A DNA stretch of 64,000 bases from Gautieria morchelliformis (GCA_015179125.1 WHVA01000067.1:62001-126000), one strand, 5' to 3'; positions 22,677 to 34,548 are shown, numbered from the stretch's first letter. A program made the numbers and translations. Notes: generated by a model not told the origin, from the letters alone.

Positions 22677-24267
22677 TAGAGAACTGTGACAGTAGGATCA
22701 ACAATACATACGTGGCCTCGGACTGGATCGAATTTCATTCTCAACAAACACTTTCCCATGACAGTTGTCCGCGTAGGATGCAGCCATGCGTCCCAAAGGC
22801 TACTGCTTCTTGGCACGCGATCCCGCAAACTCCTCCCGACGATTGCCCACCCATGTCCATCATGGTGGAAACCAAGGACACGCCGATTCCGGCGACGTAA
22901 TTGGTTATGGATCAGAGTGTGATACAGTCGCCTCTCCGCACCATGGACGTCGCTGACAGCATTGCAATGGTCTGGGAGTGTGTCCAGTGTTACACCCGTT
23001 GATGCAAAAAGAGTAGGGGCATGAATCCGCAGCCTGCCAAAGTCGCGGAAGACAAAGCCGGTTAGCTCTCCAGTGAGTTTGTTGAAGCGGGCGAGAGTAT
23101 TTTGGCCATGCGCTTCTAACGCGATACCATTTATGATCAATGGTGGAAGGAATGCATCGAAGATCAAGTTGACGTAGCTGCCAATGAAAATAAGTTGCTA
23201 GCTCGAGGTGATAAAATCGGTGGGGCTTGCCGTTCAAGAAACTTGATTTTTTTATCGTGGGTGTGCAGCCCAAGGGCTGTGACAACAGCAGGTTCTTCCC
23301 CCGCCTTGTCCCCGTATCCGCTTTCTGTCAATGTGGCGGCAAGCACGACTTTCTCCCCATTCCCCCTCCCCATCATAAGCCTTATAACAGCCGTACAATG
23401 CTTTGCAATCTCCGGATCTTTATGGCGGTACACCGCACTCGCGACCTCCTCCTCGATGATCAGAACTTGTCGATCAATGGCGAGATGTCGATGTCAGGGC
23501 CGAAACATGGCCCGGCGTAGGCGGTAAAATGGGAGATAGTGCGTAGGGCAGAGGATATTTTCATCCCAATTGCTAGTTTCACCGCTGTTACAATTATTAA
23601 CATATGTTACCTCAGAACGTTGACACTTCCTTTTTGTAACATATGTTAATAATTGTAACAGTAGCCATAGCACGATACAATAACCTGATGCTAGCTTGTG
23701 CGGGTCCCGACACACTGAACTCTAGAGGCATGATGCTGACGTTCGGAACGTGCAGCTGGTGAATGGGGAAGAGCATCCGATCTTAGTGCCTTGAGGGGCT
23801 TCGCTGCATTCTTTGCCGCATAAATCGGGGCTAGAAGCTCTTCGCTTGGCTAGACAGGCAAGTACGCAGGATAGACACGAAGCGGACGTGAGCCTGATAG
23901 AAGTCATATTGACCGGGGGACAATGGGGGAGGTGGGGGATTGTTCTTCGTGCGCGATGCATCTGTTCCGAAGTGTTCAATAGTGGTATATGCGGGGTATA
24001 TTTGAAGTAACCAGATGCGTTGGGTGACCTTCGACCAGGGCCCTCTCCCACTCTATTCTCATTGAGTCTAAGGTGAGACGACGTGGAACTTTCTCATACG
24101 CGTGTTCTTACAGGCGTTGTTAAAGGGATAGTACAGTATAGAATCCCGGTTTGGAACTCACTTTGCCAGACGAAAGAACTTTGAAGCTCATGAGCTATGA
24201 CATCCCTTATCGCAGGATTAAGCTGGATATTGTCGGATAATTTCTTCCGTAAGTATTGGGGATCCAT
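22676..24267 (-). pseudogene. IucA/IucC-family siderophore synthetase gene, decayed
   Basis: NIS synthetases condense citrate or related acids with amines or alcohols to make carboxylate/hydroxamate siderophores in the cytosol. Read on the minus strand: MDPQYLRKKLSDNIQLNPA, then MHRARRTIPHLP, GQYDFYQAHVRFVSILR, LLAPIYAAKNAAKPLKAL, SALRTISHFTAYAGP, EEEVASAVYRHKDPEIAKH, the diagnostic INGIALEAHGQNTLARF followed by GFVFRDFGRLRIH, and a C-terminal GKCLLRMKF. Successive blocks lie in different frames (shifts near 23950, 23845 and 23770), so the gene is broken. One intron (about 23168-23217) uses GC instead of GT at its donor (CG/GCAAG). The C-terminus runs into a duplicated copy of the beta-propeller 3' flank. 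A partial inverted copy is at 20840-21531. Confidence 0.75.
23585..23661. repeat. Perfect 26-bp inverted repeat with 25-base loop
   Basis: The arm 23585-23610 (starts CTGTTACAATTATTAAC) is an exact reverse complement of 23636-23661. The loop is 23611-23635. It sits inside the siderophore-synthetase relic at the point where the two inverted gene copies differ. Copy 1 (near 21163-21210) has only one arm, with the loop sequence in the other orientation relative to the gene. Confidence 0.85.
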
Positions 24268-26825
24268 TGCCAAGGATAAAGTCGTCTGTTTGATGAAGTT
24301 ATGACATGGGAGAGGCAAGTTAGACGGTAAATCTGCCAGAAATTCGAGCTAATCATTAGGATAGTCAACCGATGAGCCATATAACTACGGTCGAATGACA
24401 GCACCTTTAATACTGGCTCGAAATTAGGATCATCTGATACTTAGGTTACATTCAATTGTCGGATGAGAGTCTCTGTGTCGAACAAGTGTATGTATGTGTT
24501 TGCACTGTACTAACTAGAGCGGCGACTCAACTTCACGACCCACCTTTACCCGTCCTTCTCCTCATTGCTGTAGTTCCAGCCTTCTCGGACGAGTCGGATC
24601 GTGCCGTTGTCTGTCGACAAGTTCCAAGGGTATACATCCATTGTCACGTTTCCGTTTAAAAGACAGGATCTGCCCATACTTGTAGCTCGTCTGTTTTCAC
24701 TGCTCAACGAGGGAAGGGACTGGATGGTCATGTGTGGTTCGAAATATTTGGGACAGCGTCAAAACATATGCCAGTGATTCTCAATGCTATAGGTACGTAA
24801 AGTATCTGTCCTTTATGCCGGATATTAGGTGGAGCTACAGTAATATTATCCCCATAGACGTCTGTAAGTTATAACCGCACCTAGGAGTAGGCCCTGTTAC
24901 TTATATTCCCGAGCTTCATTCTGCCTGATTGCTTGTCACATCTTCCCTTGGATGGCTCTACGCTTCGATGGGTCTTCAGCCTCTTCGTTTTTTCGCCGAC
25001 TGAAGCAGATAAATAATTTCCCTTTCTGATCGGTATCATTGAGTTTGTATCGATGGCTACACTGGGCTCCTGGCACAAAGTCGTGGGTTTAGCAATGGGA
25101 ACGTCGAGAAGGTTGCTAGTTGAGGAGGTTTCTGCTTCGCTGCATGGTGAGTCGAAAGCATGCGGCTGAGAGACTGCCGATGGGACTGATGAGCGTGATC
25201 CCTCGTCCAGAGATGTGCACCTCTTCTGGAGACCACCTGCCCTGCCGCCTTCTGTTCCATCGATACTGCTGGTCGTGCCACTGATTGCCTGCCTGCGATG
25301 GAGCCCCCTGTTGCTGATGTGAGATATAAACCTGGACATCGCAGCATCAGCCTTGTCGTTCTTTTGATCTTCAACGGTTGACGTCACGTTCTTGACCAAG
25401 TTATCTGATGTCGACTTGGAAATTGCCATCTCGGCCGCGATCAGTGCGACCAGCTTGTGCAATGCCCTGCTTGATTCGATCTGCATCGCCCTCACCGCTT
25501 GCAGCTCGCCCAGTGCCGCTTCCTTTGCATCTACCGATGCTGCTCTCTCCCGTTCGGCCTCTATCGAAAGTAACCTGGCCCTCGCCATCTCCTTTTTCAC
25601 AAGTTCTTTCTCCATCTCAACAACAGCACACGAATGCTCGACACGAGCATGTCCCTCAGCCAGGTTAGCCTTCTCCCTCTCTCGTAGCTTCTCGAAGGCC
25701 GTGCGTGCATTCCTAAGTGCTGCAAAGGTTGTCTGGGCCTCCGACCGTGCCTCTTCTAATGCATCGTTTCGTTCCTGCTCCAATACCAAATAAAGCCCTT
25801 CTCGCGCCTGTATTGCGTGGGACCCAATCTGTCCTTGGACGAGGCCTATCGCCTCAGCCGCTGAGCTGAAGCGAGACACATGAGCTTGCGCCCTCTGGAG
25901 GCATTGGTGGGCTTCGGAGCGTTCAGCCCTGGCGATGGACACAAGAGTGTCAAGTTCAGCAGATTTGACGTTTGCTTTTTCGGTTAGCTCTGCGATGTGG
26001 AGTCGCTCAGAGTGCACCTTATCGAGTTCCTCGGTGAGCCGATCGCTGATTGCGTTGGCCCTCGCTTTAGCGTCCAGGCATGCAGCAGCACAGGTGGCCT
26101 GGGCAGCAGTAGCGGCCAACAAGTTGCTTATGACCGCCGCCTGCTCCTGATTGATAACGTCTAATTCCTGCTGAGCCGTTTGCAACAACCCGTCCTCAAG
26201 GGCTTGCATGGTTTCCCTCTCTTGCTGCGCCTCTAGCCTCTGCATCCTGAACATGATTGTTGCTCCTCGCCGGATCAACGCCTGCTTTTTCTTCTGAGCT
26301 TTCATATTCGTCGTCCAGGCTGATTTCTCCTCATCGAAGAGTGTCTTCTCTAGCTCGAGCGCGTCTTGCGTAGCATTGAGGTCGGTTTCTTTCAGTAGAA
26401 GGTCGTTCACTGATGGGAGCATGCCTATCACGGCGCGGTTGTGGTCTGGACGAGTCGCCTCGGGGAGCTGGAAGTTGTTTTGGGATGCGTTGAACTTTTT
26501 ATCTCTCTTTGGACAGACGACGGGATACATCAGCCATGTTTCGACCAGGAAACAACAAGTTCCATGCCTTAAAATTGTTCAACAGCTTCCTCTTAATATT
26601 CTTCGCTTTCGTGATCAAGTTGAGATTTAACATAGTATTGCACGTCTGCTGAGAGGGCTGCCGAGGTATCTTGTGCGTAGTATAACGAAGACTCAGTGCA
26701 CGTACGTTGTGGTCGTAAGGAAAGAAAAGTCCTTGTGGCTGGTCCGCTCGTAGACCGAGACAGTTGCATGGTATTTGGCTCTAGCCACGGCCAGCCACAC
26801 CTATACCTTCAAGCCGTCTTGACTA
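24065..26825 (-). repeat. Right arm of large inverted duplication
   Basis: This is the reverse-complement partner of about 18150-21010. It contains the inverted coiled-coil gene (24881-26530), its 3' flank and the 5' end of the synthetase relic. The arm ends near 26825, just before the second acyltransferase copy begins in the plus orientation. Confidence 0.7.
24881..26530 (-). CDS. Ala/Glu-rich coiled-coil protein, copy 2
   Basis: An intact frame of 549 codons starting MYPVVCPKRDKKFNASQ. It is very similar to copy 1 over its whole length, with the same long Ala/Glu/Arg coiled-coil region and Ser-rich basic tail ending NISNRAYS. It is convergent with copy 1. Since both copies stay open over about 1.65 kb while differing at many positions, some selection for the protein is likely, although its role is unknown. 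No membrane segment or catalytic motif is seen. Confidence 0.65.
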   Translation of the reverse strand: MYPVVCPKRDKKFNASQNNFQLPEATRPDHNRAVIGMLPSVNDLLLKETDLNATQDALELEKTLFDEEKSAWTTNMKAQKKKQALIRRGATIMFRMQRLEAQQERETMQALEDGLLQTAQQELDVINQEQAAVISNLLAATAAQATCAAACLDAKARANAISDRLTEELDKVHSERLHIAELTEKANVKSAELDTLVSIARAERSEAHQCLQRAQAHVSRFSSAAEAIGLVQGQIGSHAIQAREGLYLVLEQERNDALEEARSEAQTTFAALRNARTAFEKLREREKANLAEGHARVEHSCAVVEMEKELVKKEMARARLLSIEAERERAASVDAKEAALGELQAVRAMQIESSRALHKLVALIAAEMAISKSTSDNLVKNVTSTVEDQKNDKADAAMSRFISHISNRGLHRRQAISGTTSSIDGTEGGRAGGLQKRCTSLDEGSRSSVPSAVSQPHAFDSPCSEAETSSTSNLLDVPIAKPTTLCQEPSVAIDTNSMIPIRKGNYLSASVGEKTKRLKTHRSVEPSKGRCDKQSGRMKLGNISNRAYS

Positions 26826-26889
26826 CTTAGCGCCGAGCTACTCGACGCTCGTTCCTCCCAGTATCAAGCTTGCAAACCCTCTGTCCGAT

Positions 26890-28112
26890 TCTTATGTATC
26901 TCTCAACGCGTTAGAGCCCTATCTGGCTGGGTTCCACTTAACCTATTCTTCAGACCTTCATCTTCTGGTCCCACCGATCTGCAGCGCTTTGCAGCCAGTC
27001 TCCGGGACGTTCATAGATAGGCTCCCAATGATCGCAGGCTCAATATATGATACCGAAGATGCGCAGGGGGCGCAGTCAATGGAGCTTGTTGATGATGGAC
27101 GTGGTGCCGACTTGATCTGGGTGGATTCGCCTATTGCATACGCCGATCTGCCTGGACCTCTTGAGGTGTCACCCCGAACATTCCTAGGCAGCAATGAATA
27201 CTCCGACGACCAACCGTTGCTCATGGCGAAGTTCATCAACGTAGGTTCATCTATTTCCATCTCCCCAGGAGACCTGCCTTCGTATAACAATTATGACCAG
27301 TTCAGGTGTGGTACACTGGCGATGGGTATCAGCATATCGCATGTGCTTGTTGACTGCGTATCGTTCATCAAATTGTTAAAGGAATGGGCTAGAGTGTGTC
27401 GTGGCGATTCAGAGTCAGAGCCTCTTGCCATCACATCATGGGAGCGCGACCCTGGCATATTCTTCCCTCCACCGACACCAAGAGCTATCCCAAAAAGCAG
27501 ACCCACTCACGGTAGCGCGGCTCCCCCACAGCGTCCTCGTGCAGTAACAATGTCTATCTTCTTCTTCTTCACTTGGGAATCGCGTCGCAAGCTGAAGTAC
27601 GCATGCAATCCCACAGAACCTAGCGACTGGGTATCTACCGGTGACTGCGTGGGTGCAGTTGCCTGGCGAGCAGTTACCGTCGCCCGCGAAGCTTTGCTCA
27701 AACCTGGCGTTGACATTCGGTTGAACGTGTCTGCCGACGGACGCGTTTGCTCCAAAGACCCTGATGCTTTGAAGTACTTTGGTAATCTCTTCACATACGT
27801 AGTTTTTTTACACAGATTTCACTGATCGACCCAGATGCTGATATATGATTCAAGACCGTACGTCGTTACGCCCTCTTTACTGGAAGTCACCGTTGCCTCT
27901 GTTGCGTTAGCTTGTCGCCGTGCTAGAGACGAACAACTCACGGAGACTTCCTGCGCTAACATATTGGCATCGTCCGCGACAGCGGAAGACATTGAGGACG
28001 GTTTGAACCATGAGGTCGACTCATGGGTATTTTCATGATTGAAGCAGAGTGGGAGAGCAAGTTGCACGCGAGAGAGGAGTTACTTGCGTATGCCAACCTG
28101 TGACATCACCTC
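26890..28112 (+). pseudogene. HXXXD acyltransferase, copy 2 (decayed)
   Basis: It is closely similar to the gene at 16485 but lacks the start codon region and has a small deletion near 26905-26912 that shifts the frame before the open part. The central frame (from 26989) still shows ISHVLVDCVSF, the HXXXD catalytic motif, and SVSTGDCVGA-like context (here SDWVSTGDCVGAVAWRA). About 130 bp is deleted near 28030, removing the segment with the DFGMG motif and joining the frame to the final VEAEWES-like region out of frame. It is considered dead. Confidence 0.8.
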
Positions 28113-28634
28113 CGAAGGTTATTTGAATATAATAATATTTGTCCTCTTGACTGACTACATAAAGTGTGGCAGGGCTCTAGGTGGTGCTGAAAATTTGCTT
28201 TTTTTTTTTCTTTTGTTTAGTATCTATTGAGCTCGTCGCTCATGTAATAATACAGAAAATTTGGTGAATCATCACCGTTGTCACCTTCAAGTCAACAAGT
28301 CAGTATACTCACGTAAGAAACGACCGCTGCATCTGCGTTATACTCAAGACAGCTTGTATAGGTGTGGCTGGCCGTGGCTAGAGTCAAATACCATGCAACT
28401 GTCTCGGTCTACGAGTGGACCAGCCACAAGGACTTTTCTTTCCTTACGACCACAACGTACGTGCACTGAGAGTCTTCTCTATACTACGCACAACATAACT
28501 CGGCAGCCCCTCTCAGCAGACGTACGATACTATGTTACATCTCAACTTGATCACGAAAGCGAGGAATATTAAGAGGAAGCTGTTGAACAATTTTAAGGCA
28601 TGGAACTTGCTGTTTCCTTGTCAAAACATGGCTG

Positions 28635-30280
28635 ATGTATCCCGTCGTCTGTCTAAAGAGAGATAAAAGGTTCAACGCATCCCAGAACAACTTCCAGCTC
28701 CCCGAGGCGGCTCTTCCAGACCACAACCGCGCCATCACAGGCGTGCTTCCATCAGTGAACGACCTTCTGCTGAAAGAAACCAAGCTCAATGCTACGAAAG
28801 ACGCTCTCGAGCTAGAGAGGACACTCTTCGATGAGGACAAATCAGCTTGGAAGACGAATATGAAAGCTCAGAAGAAAAAGCAGGCGTTGATCCGGCAAGG
28901 AGCAACCATCATGTTCAGGATGCATAGGCTAGAAGCGCAGCAAGAGAGGGAAACCATGCAAGCCCTTGAGGACGGGTTGTTGCAAACGGCTCAGCAGGAA
29001 TTAGACGTTATCAATCGGGAGCAGGCGGCGGTCATAAGCAACTTGTTGGCCGCTACTGCTGCCCAGGCCACCTGTGCTGCTGCATGCCTGGACGCTAAAG
29101 CAAGGGCCAACGCAATCAGCGATCGGCTCACTGAGGAACTCGATAAGGTGCACTCTGAGCGACTCCACCTCGAAGAGATAACCGAGAAAGTAAATGTCAA
29201 ATCTGCTGAACTTGACGCTCTTGTGTCCGTAGCCAGGGCTGAACGCACCGAAGCTCGCCAATTCTTCCAGAGGGCGCAAGCTCATGTGTCTCGCTTTAGC
29301 TCAGCGGCTGAGGCGATAGGCCTCGTCCAAGGACAGATTGAATCCCACGCAATACAGGCGCGAGAAGGGCTTTATTTGGTAATGGAGCAGGAACGAAGTG
29401 ATGCATTAGACGAGGCACGGTCTGAGGCCCAGGCAACCTTTGCAGCACTTAGGAATGAACGCACGGCCTTCGAGAAGCTACGAGAGAGGGAGAAGGCTAA
29501 CCTGGCTGAGGGACATGCTCGTGTCGAGCAGTCGCGTGCTGTTGTTAAGATGGAGAGCGAACTTGTGAAAAAGGAGATGGCGAGCGCCAGGTTACTATCG
29601 ATAGAGGCCGAACGGGAGAGAGCAGCATCGGTAGATGTAAAGGAAGCGGCACTTGGCGAGCTGCAAGCGGCGAGGGCGATGCGGATCGAATCAAGCAGGG
29701 CATTGCACAAGCTGGCCGCACTGATCGCGGCCGAGATGGCAATTCCCAAGGCGACATCAGATAACTTGGTCATGAACGTGACGTCAACAGTTGAAGATCG
29801 AAAGAACGACAAGGCTGATGGGTGATGTCCAGGTTTATATCCCACATCAGCAACAGGGGGGCTTCATCGCAGGCAATCAGTGGCACGACCAGCAGTATCG
29901 ATGGAATAGAAGGCGGCAAGGCAGGTGGTCTTCAGAAGAGGTGCACATCTCGGGATGAGGGCTCGCGCTCATTAGTCCCATCCGCAATCTCTCAGCCGCA
30001 TCCCTTGGGCTCACCATGCAGCGAAGCAGAGACCTCTTCGACTAGCAACCTTGCCGGCGTTACCATTGCTAAACCCCCGATTTTGTGCCAGGAGCCCAGT
30101 GTAGCCGTCTATACAAACTCGATGATACCGATCAGAAAGGGAAATTATTTATCTGCTTCAGTCGGCGAAAAAACGAAGAGGCTGAAGATCCATCGAAGCG
30201 TAGTGCCATCAACGGGAAGATGTCACAAGCAATCAGGCAGAATGAAGCTCGGGAATATAAGTAACAGGGTCTGCTCCTAG
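28635..30280 (+). pseudogene. Ala/Glu-rich coiled-coil protein, copy 3 (frameshifted)
   Basis: The frame from 28635 (MYPVVCLKRDKRFNASQNN) stays open for 396 codons, then stops at TGA 29823-29825. There the words GATGGGTGATGTCC replace GATGCCGCGATGTCC of the other copies. The C-terminal region continues in another frame from 29822 to 30280 and ends NISNRVCS. The break removes the Ser-rich tail; a shorter coiled-coil protein could still be made. Confidence 0.7.
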
Positions 30281-31182
30281 GTGGGGTTATAACTTGCAGA
30301 CGTCTGTGGGGATAATATTACTGTAGCTCCACCTAATATCCGGCATAAAGGACAGATACTTTACGTACCTATCGCATTGAGAATCACTCGCATATGTTTT
30401 GACGCTGTCCCAAATATTTCGAACCACACATGACCATTCAATCCCTTCCCTCGTTGAGCAGTGAACACAGACGAGCTATAAGTATGGGCAGATCCTGTCT
30501 TTTAAACGGAAACGTGACAATTGGATGTATACCCTTGAAACTTGTCGACAGACAACAGCACGATTCGACTCGTCCGAGAAGGCTGGAACTACAGCAGTGA
30601 GAAGAAGGACGGGTAAAGGTGGGTCGTGAAGTTGAGTCGCCGCTCTAGTTAGTACAGTGGTTCGAATTTCAATCAAGGCAAGCACATACATACACCTGTT
30701 CGACCTAACGTATAGGTTTGATTTGTAGTTGAACAGCAAGGGTCATAGCACAGTATAGTAAAGAGTTAGATAGATCTTTAGAGTTCATCCCGGCCGGGCC
30801 AGCGGAGCAGAACCGCCACGGAATTGACCGTGAACGCACTGAAGGTCCATTATTGACAGAAACTAGTAAGCAACAAGCACCACAGAGACTCTGATCCAAC
30901 AAGGTAACCTAAGTATCAGATGAAAGGATCCGCTACCTAGAGATAGCGTTGATCTAGCCTAAAGTCACGTATGTATTAAGTATTGTTGATCCTACTGTTA
31001 CAGCTGATCTCGATAATTAAGGAGGTTGCCCAAATAAAACAGAAAGGGGTATCGAGTGCAAAGTAAGACGACAATATAAAACCAGGGCAGGTGCAATAAA
31101 TAACACCATGAAGCCGATGTCCAGGCAGTCCTGCACAGCCGCTGTGGAGGTGCTAGCCGTAGAGAAATTGAAGCCGCTTACT

Positions 31183-32842
31183 CTACTTGCGGACAAAAAC
31201 GGCCATGCCTTGCAGGTTGATTGATTCTGAGGGACTTGGTTAGTACTGGACGTCATTATGAGCGGTGTGAGAAGAAGCGCACCGATAGAGACACCGCTAT
31301 TCTTCGCGTCTACCGCAAAATTGAACGTTTGGACTGGGGTGGCCTTACCTGGGGCATCAAGCGACAAGGCCAAGATTGAGGTTTCGCCTGCTGCCATGAT
31401 ATAGAGGAAACTGTGTTCGAGTAGATGAGTACACGAGGAAGGATCTATCTGATCATTTGTTTGATGGCTCACTCCTTGTTGTTAATTGTAACAATGTCAC
31501 TGTCGATTGTAGCAGTTCCATTTCCCTGAGGATATTGCTTGACGATACTTCCTTGGAGCTGGTCGTCGACATGTACTTCAGTCAAGGTCGCCGTTCCAAC
31601 ATCCTACTCAATGAAATGAGCTCCACAGCATGAGGGGAAATCCGTGTAACACAAACCGTCAGGTAGTAGTTGCCAGTCTTGCTGCTAAAACTACTCCAGC
31701 AGGTCGCCTTTTGACCCGCAATTGGGACGACAGAACTTGTTGCAGACGAGCTGTTCTGGAAGTCAAAGATCTCGAAGCCGATGCCAGCGTCTGTGGCGAG
31801 GATGGCGTCCTTGCCTGGGATAATTGTCATAGAGAACGGAAGGAGGCCGCCTGTGGGCGTCGAAGCAGTGAAGTTGGGCGAAAGCGCGCCGGTCTTGGGA
31901 TCCACATCCCACAAGGCGACAAACCCAGGAACCGGGGGCACTCCTTTGACAGAAGCCAGTAGCTGTGACCCGTTCTCACTGAAGATGACATGCGAGACTG
32001 TCCCTGGAGGACCAGTCGCTGGCGTCGTTTGGTTGAGGTTAAGTGAACGCTGTGTGTTGTCCAATTGAATGAGCCCGAGCTTGGGATCTTGCTTGAAGCA
32101 ACTGTTGCAAAAAAAAAAAAAAAAAAGTCAGCGAGGCAACACGGAGATAGGCAGAAAGCCGTGACGAACTTGACGCCATTTACCCTACCACCATTGAGTA
32201 CGCAGACTTGGCCACTTTGTTTCGAAATTGTCACCGATACGGGAAATTCTCCACCGGTGCTGACTGGTTGGCCAACCATTTTCAATTTCGCAGGTTCATT
32301 TGGATCGATGGAAAACATGGTAGCCGTATTCGAACCGGCCTGGGCATACTAAGTGAATCCGTCGTCGAAAGAACACAATAATAACGCCTACATTGACGGT
32401 AAATACATTGTTTCCGGACACTTTGATCGCCCCCTGGGAAAAGAATGGGTCTGTGCCAAACGGAGCGGGCAGTCCATGCGCGCCTTGTAACAAAAAAAAC
32501 TGGGTGAAGATATATAAAAAACCACTGGCAAATACCACTAACCACGACCGCCAGCCCAGATGGCGTCCTTGAAAGTGAGTTTTCCATCAGGGCCTATATC
32601 ACTGCCTACGATGAAGTTACCATCTGGGTCATTGGTGATGACTGTGCATGCACGCCTGTCAGCCGTGTAGGTTAGAAGAGGGGGGATAACTCACAGTACG
32701 CGGCGCCTGCAGTCTGGCCGTTTTGGATTGGACACGAAGGCGGCGTTGCGTTGTAGCCACCATCCCGAGCGAAGTGGACCGGACCCGCCCAAACCGCGGT
32801 GGAAGCGGCGAAAACTGCGATTGTGGCGGAGGAGAATTTCAT
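31183..32842 (-). CDS. Secreted lactonase / carboxymuconate-cyclase-like beta-propeller protein
   Basis: Eight exons (32842-32695, 32641-32543, 32483-32392, 32348-32170, 32101-31657, 31603-31473, 31410-31283, 31226-31183) join in phase to give 421 residues. The N-terminus MKFSSATIAVFAASTAVWAG is a signal peptide. The body has repeated blade-like segments, for example DPDGNFIVGSDIGPDGKL, GEFPVSVTISKQSGQVCVLN, SHVIFSENGSQLLASVKG and FSMTIIPGKDAILATDAG. It ends in ESINLQGMAVFVRK, the usual close of the fungal family annotated as 3-carboxymuconate cyclase-like. The protein is therefore likely an extracellular seven-bladed propeller; true activity in this secreted group is not established. Intron 4 contains a long T run. 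Part of its 3' flank is duplicated in inverted orientation at 22510-22676. Confidence 0.75.
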
Positions 32843-34548
32843 GTCAAATGAAAATATTATAGACCAATTAGAGTAAACTGTTATGGAGGGAGGGTGATGG
32901 TGCTATAATATGGGGTCGGGGACTAGCTACTAGTAGACAGAGATGACCAGATAACGACAGGTTGAAGGTAGCAGAGCAGGACGGCATGATGTTCCAAGAA
33001 ACATACTTATAAGAAAGCTGGTAGAGCTGCTGCAAATGGGCCAATCGCAGGTGACCCGATGAATGAACGGGATACCCATATTGATGGTGGCGATGATTGG
33101 GCTACTATAGTATCCGGACCTCCGGTAGGAACACTCAGTGGCAGCAAGGTTCGTTGGTTTGTAATAGCCGGCATGGCTGTAGCGCTGACGCACCAGCCAT
33201 ACTACGGTATTAGTAATGCCACGTATCCAATCCGGTCACCCCGGTGATGGCTGGGGTGCTGGTTTGCCCATTGTCCGACACTGGACACTCGTGTCCGATG
33301 GCCCCCAGGTTTGCTTCCTACCACCGTTACTCCAGCAGGAAGATGCGTACATCGGCGTAGATGGTGGGTAGCTGTTGGGGGATCATTCGCAGGAGCAAAG
33401 ATCTAGCCAGACCTGCATCAGTTGAAGACCCAGAATTGATAGAAGAGGTGGGCATGTACCTTGCTGTTAGTGCTATTTCATGGCTTTTTAAAGTATAATC
33501 CACCCAAGCTAGAAGGATATGCCACTACAGAGTCTATGCTTCATCCCTTAAATTGACCGGTGATCCACATACATTTAATTGACCTGCTACTTATATTGCT
33601 CTTGGAATAACTAGTAAATGTACACAGGGTGATGCCTTTATTACATGTTGGACCCTCCACCGGTGCTGGTTCGGTGGATGCTACGACTGACGACTCGGAG
33701 GCCATAACCCAGTCTTGCGCGCGGCGTCAGAAGTTGTCATGGATACCTTGAAGAACGGTGAATGCATGGAAACTGGACTTTGGTGGTGTTTGTTCCCGCA
33801 ACCTCCGCACAGGCTGAATAATTCGGGAACAGTAGGCCTAAGTGCATGACAACTACAACCGCCTAAAGTACCATCGAACTCAGTACGCTACACATGCGGC
33901 CAATGTCCCATGGGGCTATAAGTCCGACGGAGCCTACATGCACAGCACACCCTGTCTTCTTCCTGATGTATACGCGCCAATCAGACCTTAGGTCAAAGAT
34001 GACGGCCACAGCCGTGTATGTTGCCCATGAAATGCTGGGACGCCATGGTTTCTCGGGATGTTGGCATTATAGTGGTTGTACTAGCTTTGATGGCGCCTCA
34101 CTTCCCTTGACGATCTTCCATCCTCTGCCACATGACAGTCCTTACCACACTCACGTCGCACTCGGGCACACAGCCGTATTCCTTTCAGAGACGGCGAATT
34201 TTCCTGGTCGTTAGGTTCATCTCTGGAAGCATAATCGTTGAACTAGCTCGGAACAAAGTTCGTTGTGGAACTCGCAACTACTCGATCCATTTTCTACTAG
34301 AGATAGAGTCTCGGACTATCACCGTCCATACATCGGTGGGGCGCTCTCGTTAGTGATCGCAAGCTAGCTAGAAGATGAACTGATGGGTGACTGCAATGAT
34401 GTATCTCTGATTACAACAAGATAAACATGAGCACACCCGAATGTAACCACAACCATAGCCAGTACTGATACTTACATGTGCACAATAGCAATGAATGGAT
34501 GGCTCGTCGAAACAGATAACCATCAGTCTAAAATCCAGGGTAACACGG
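32843..34548. other. Intergenic, no gene recognised
   Basis: The first few hundred bases should contain the promoter of the minus-strand beta-propeller gene. A plus frame at 33894-34214 is open but has no motif or splice partner that I can support. The rest is AT-balanced sequence without repeats I can identify. Confidence 0.45.

Larger units (their letters stand above)
26850..30920 (+). repeat. Direct duplication of the 16.5-20.7 kb block
   Basis: This interval repeats 16500-20680 in the same orientation and order: acyltransferase, spacer, coiled-coil gene, 3' flank. Similarity fades near 30920. The acyltransferase and coiled-coil copies here both carry disabling changes, unlike those in the first block. 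Confidence 0.75.

Noticed and set aside
33894..34214. Plus-strand frame of 106 codons between the beta-propeller and threonine-aspartase genes
   Set aside because: No splice partners, no motif and unremarkable composition.
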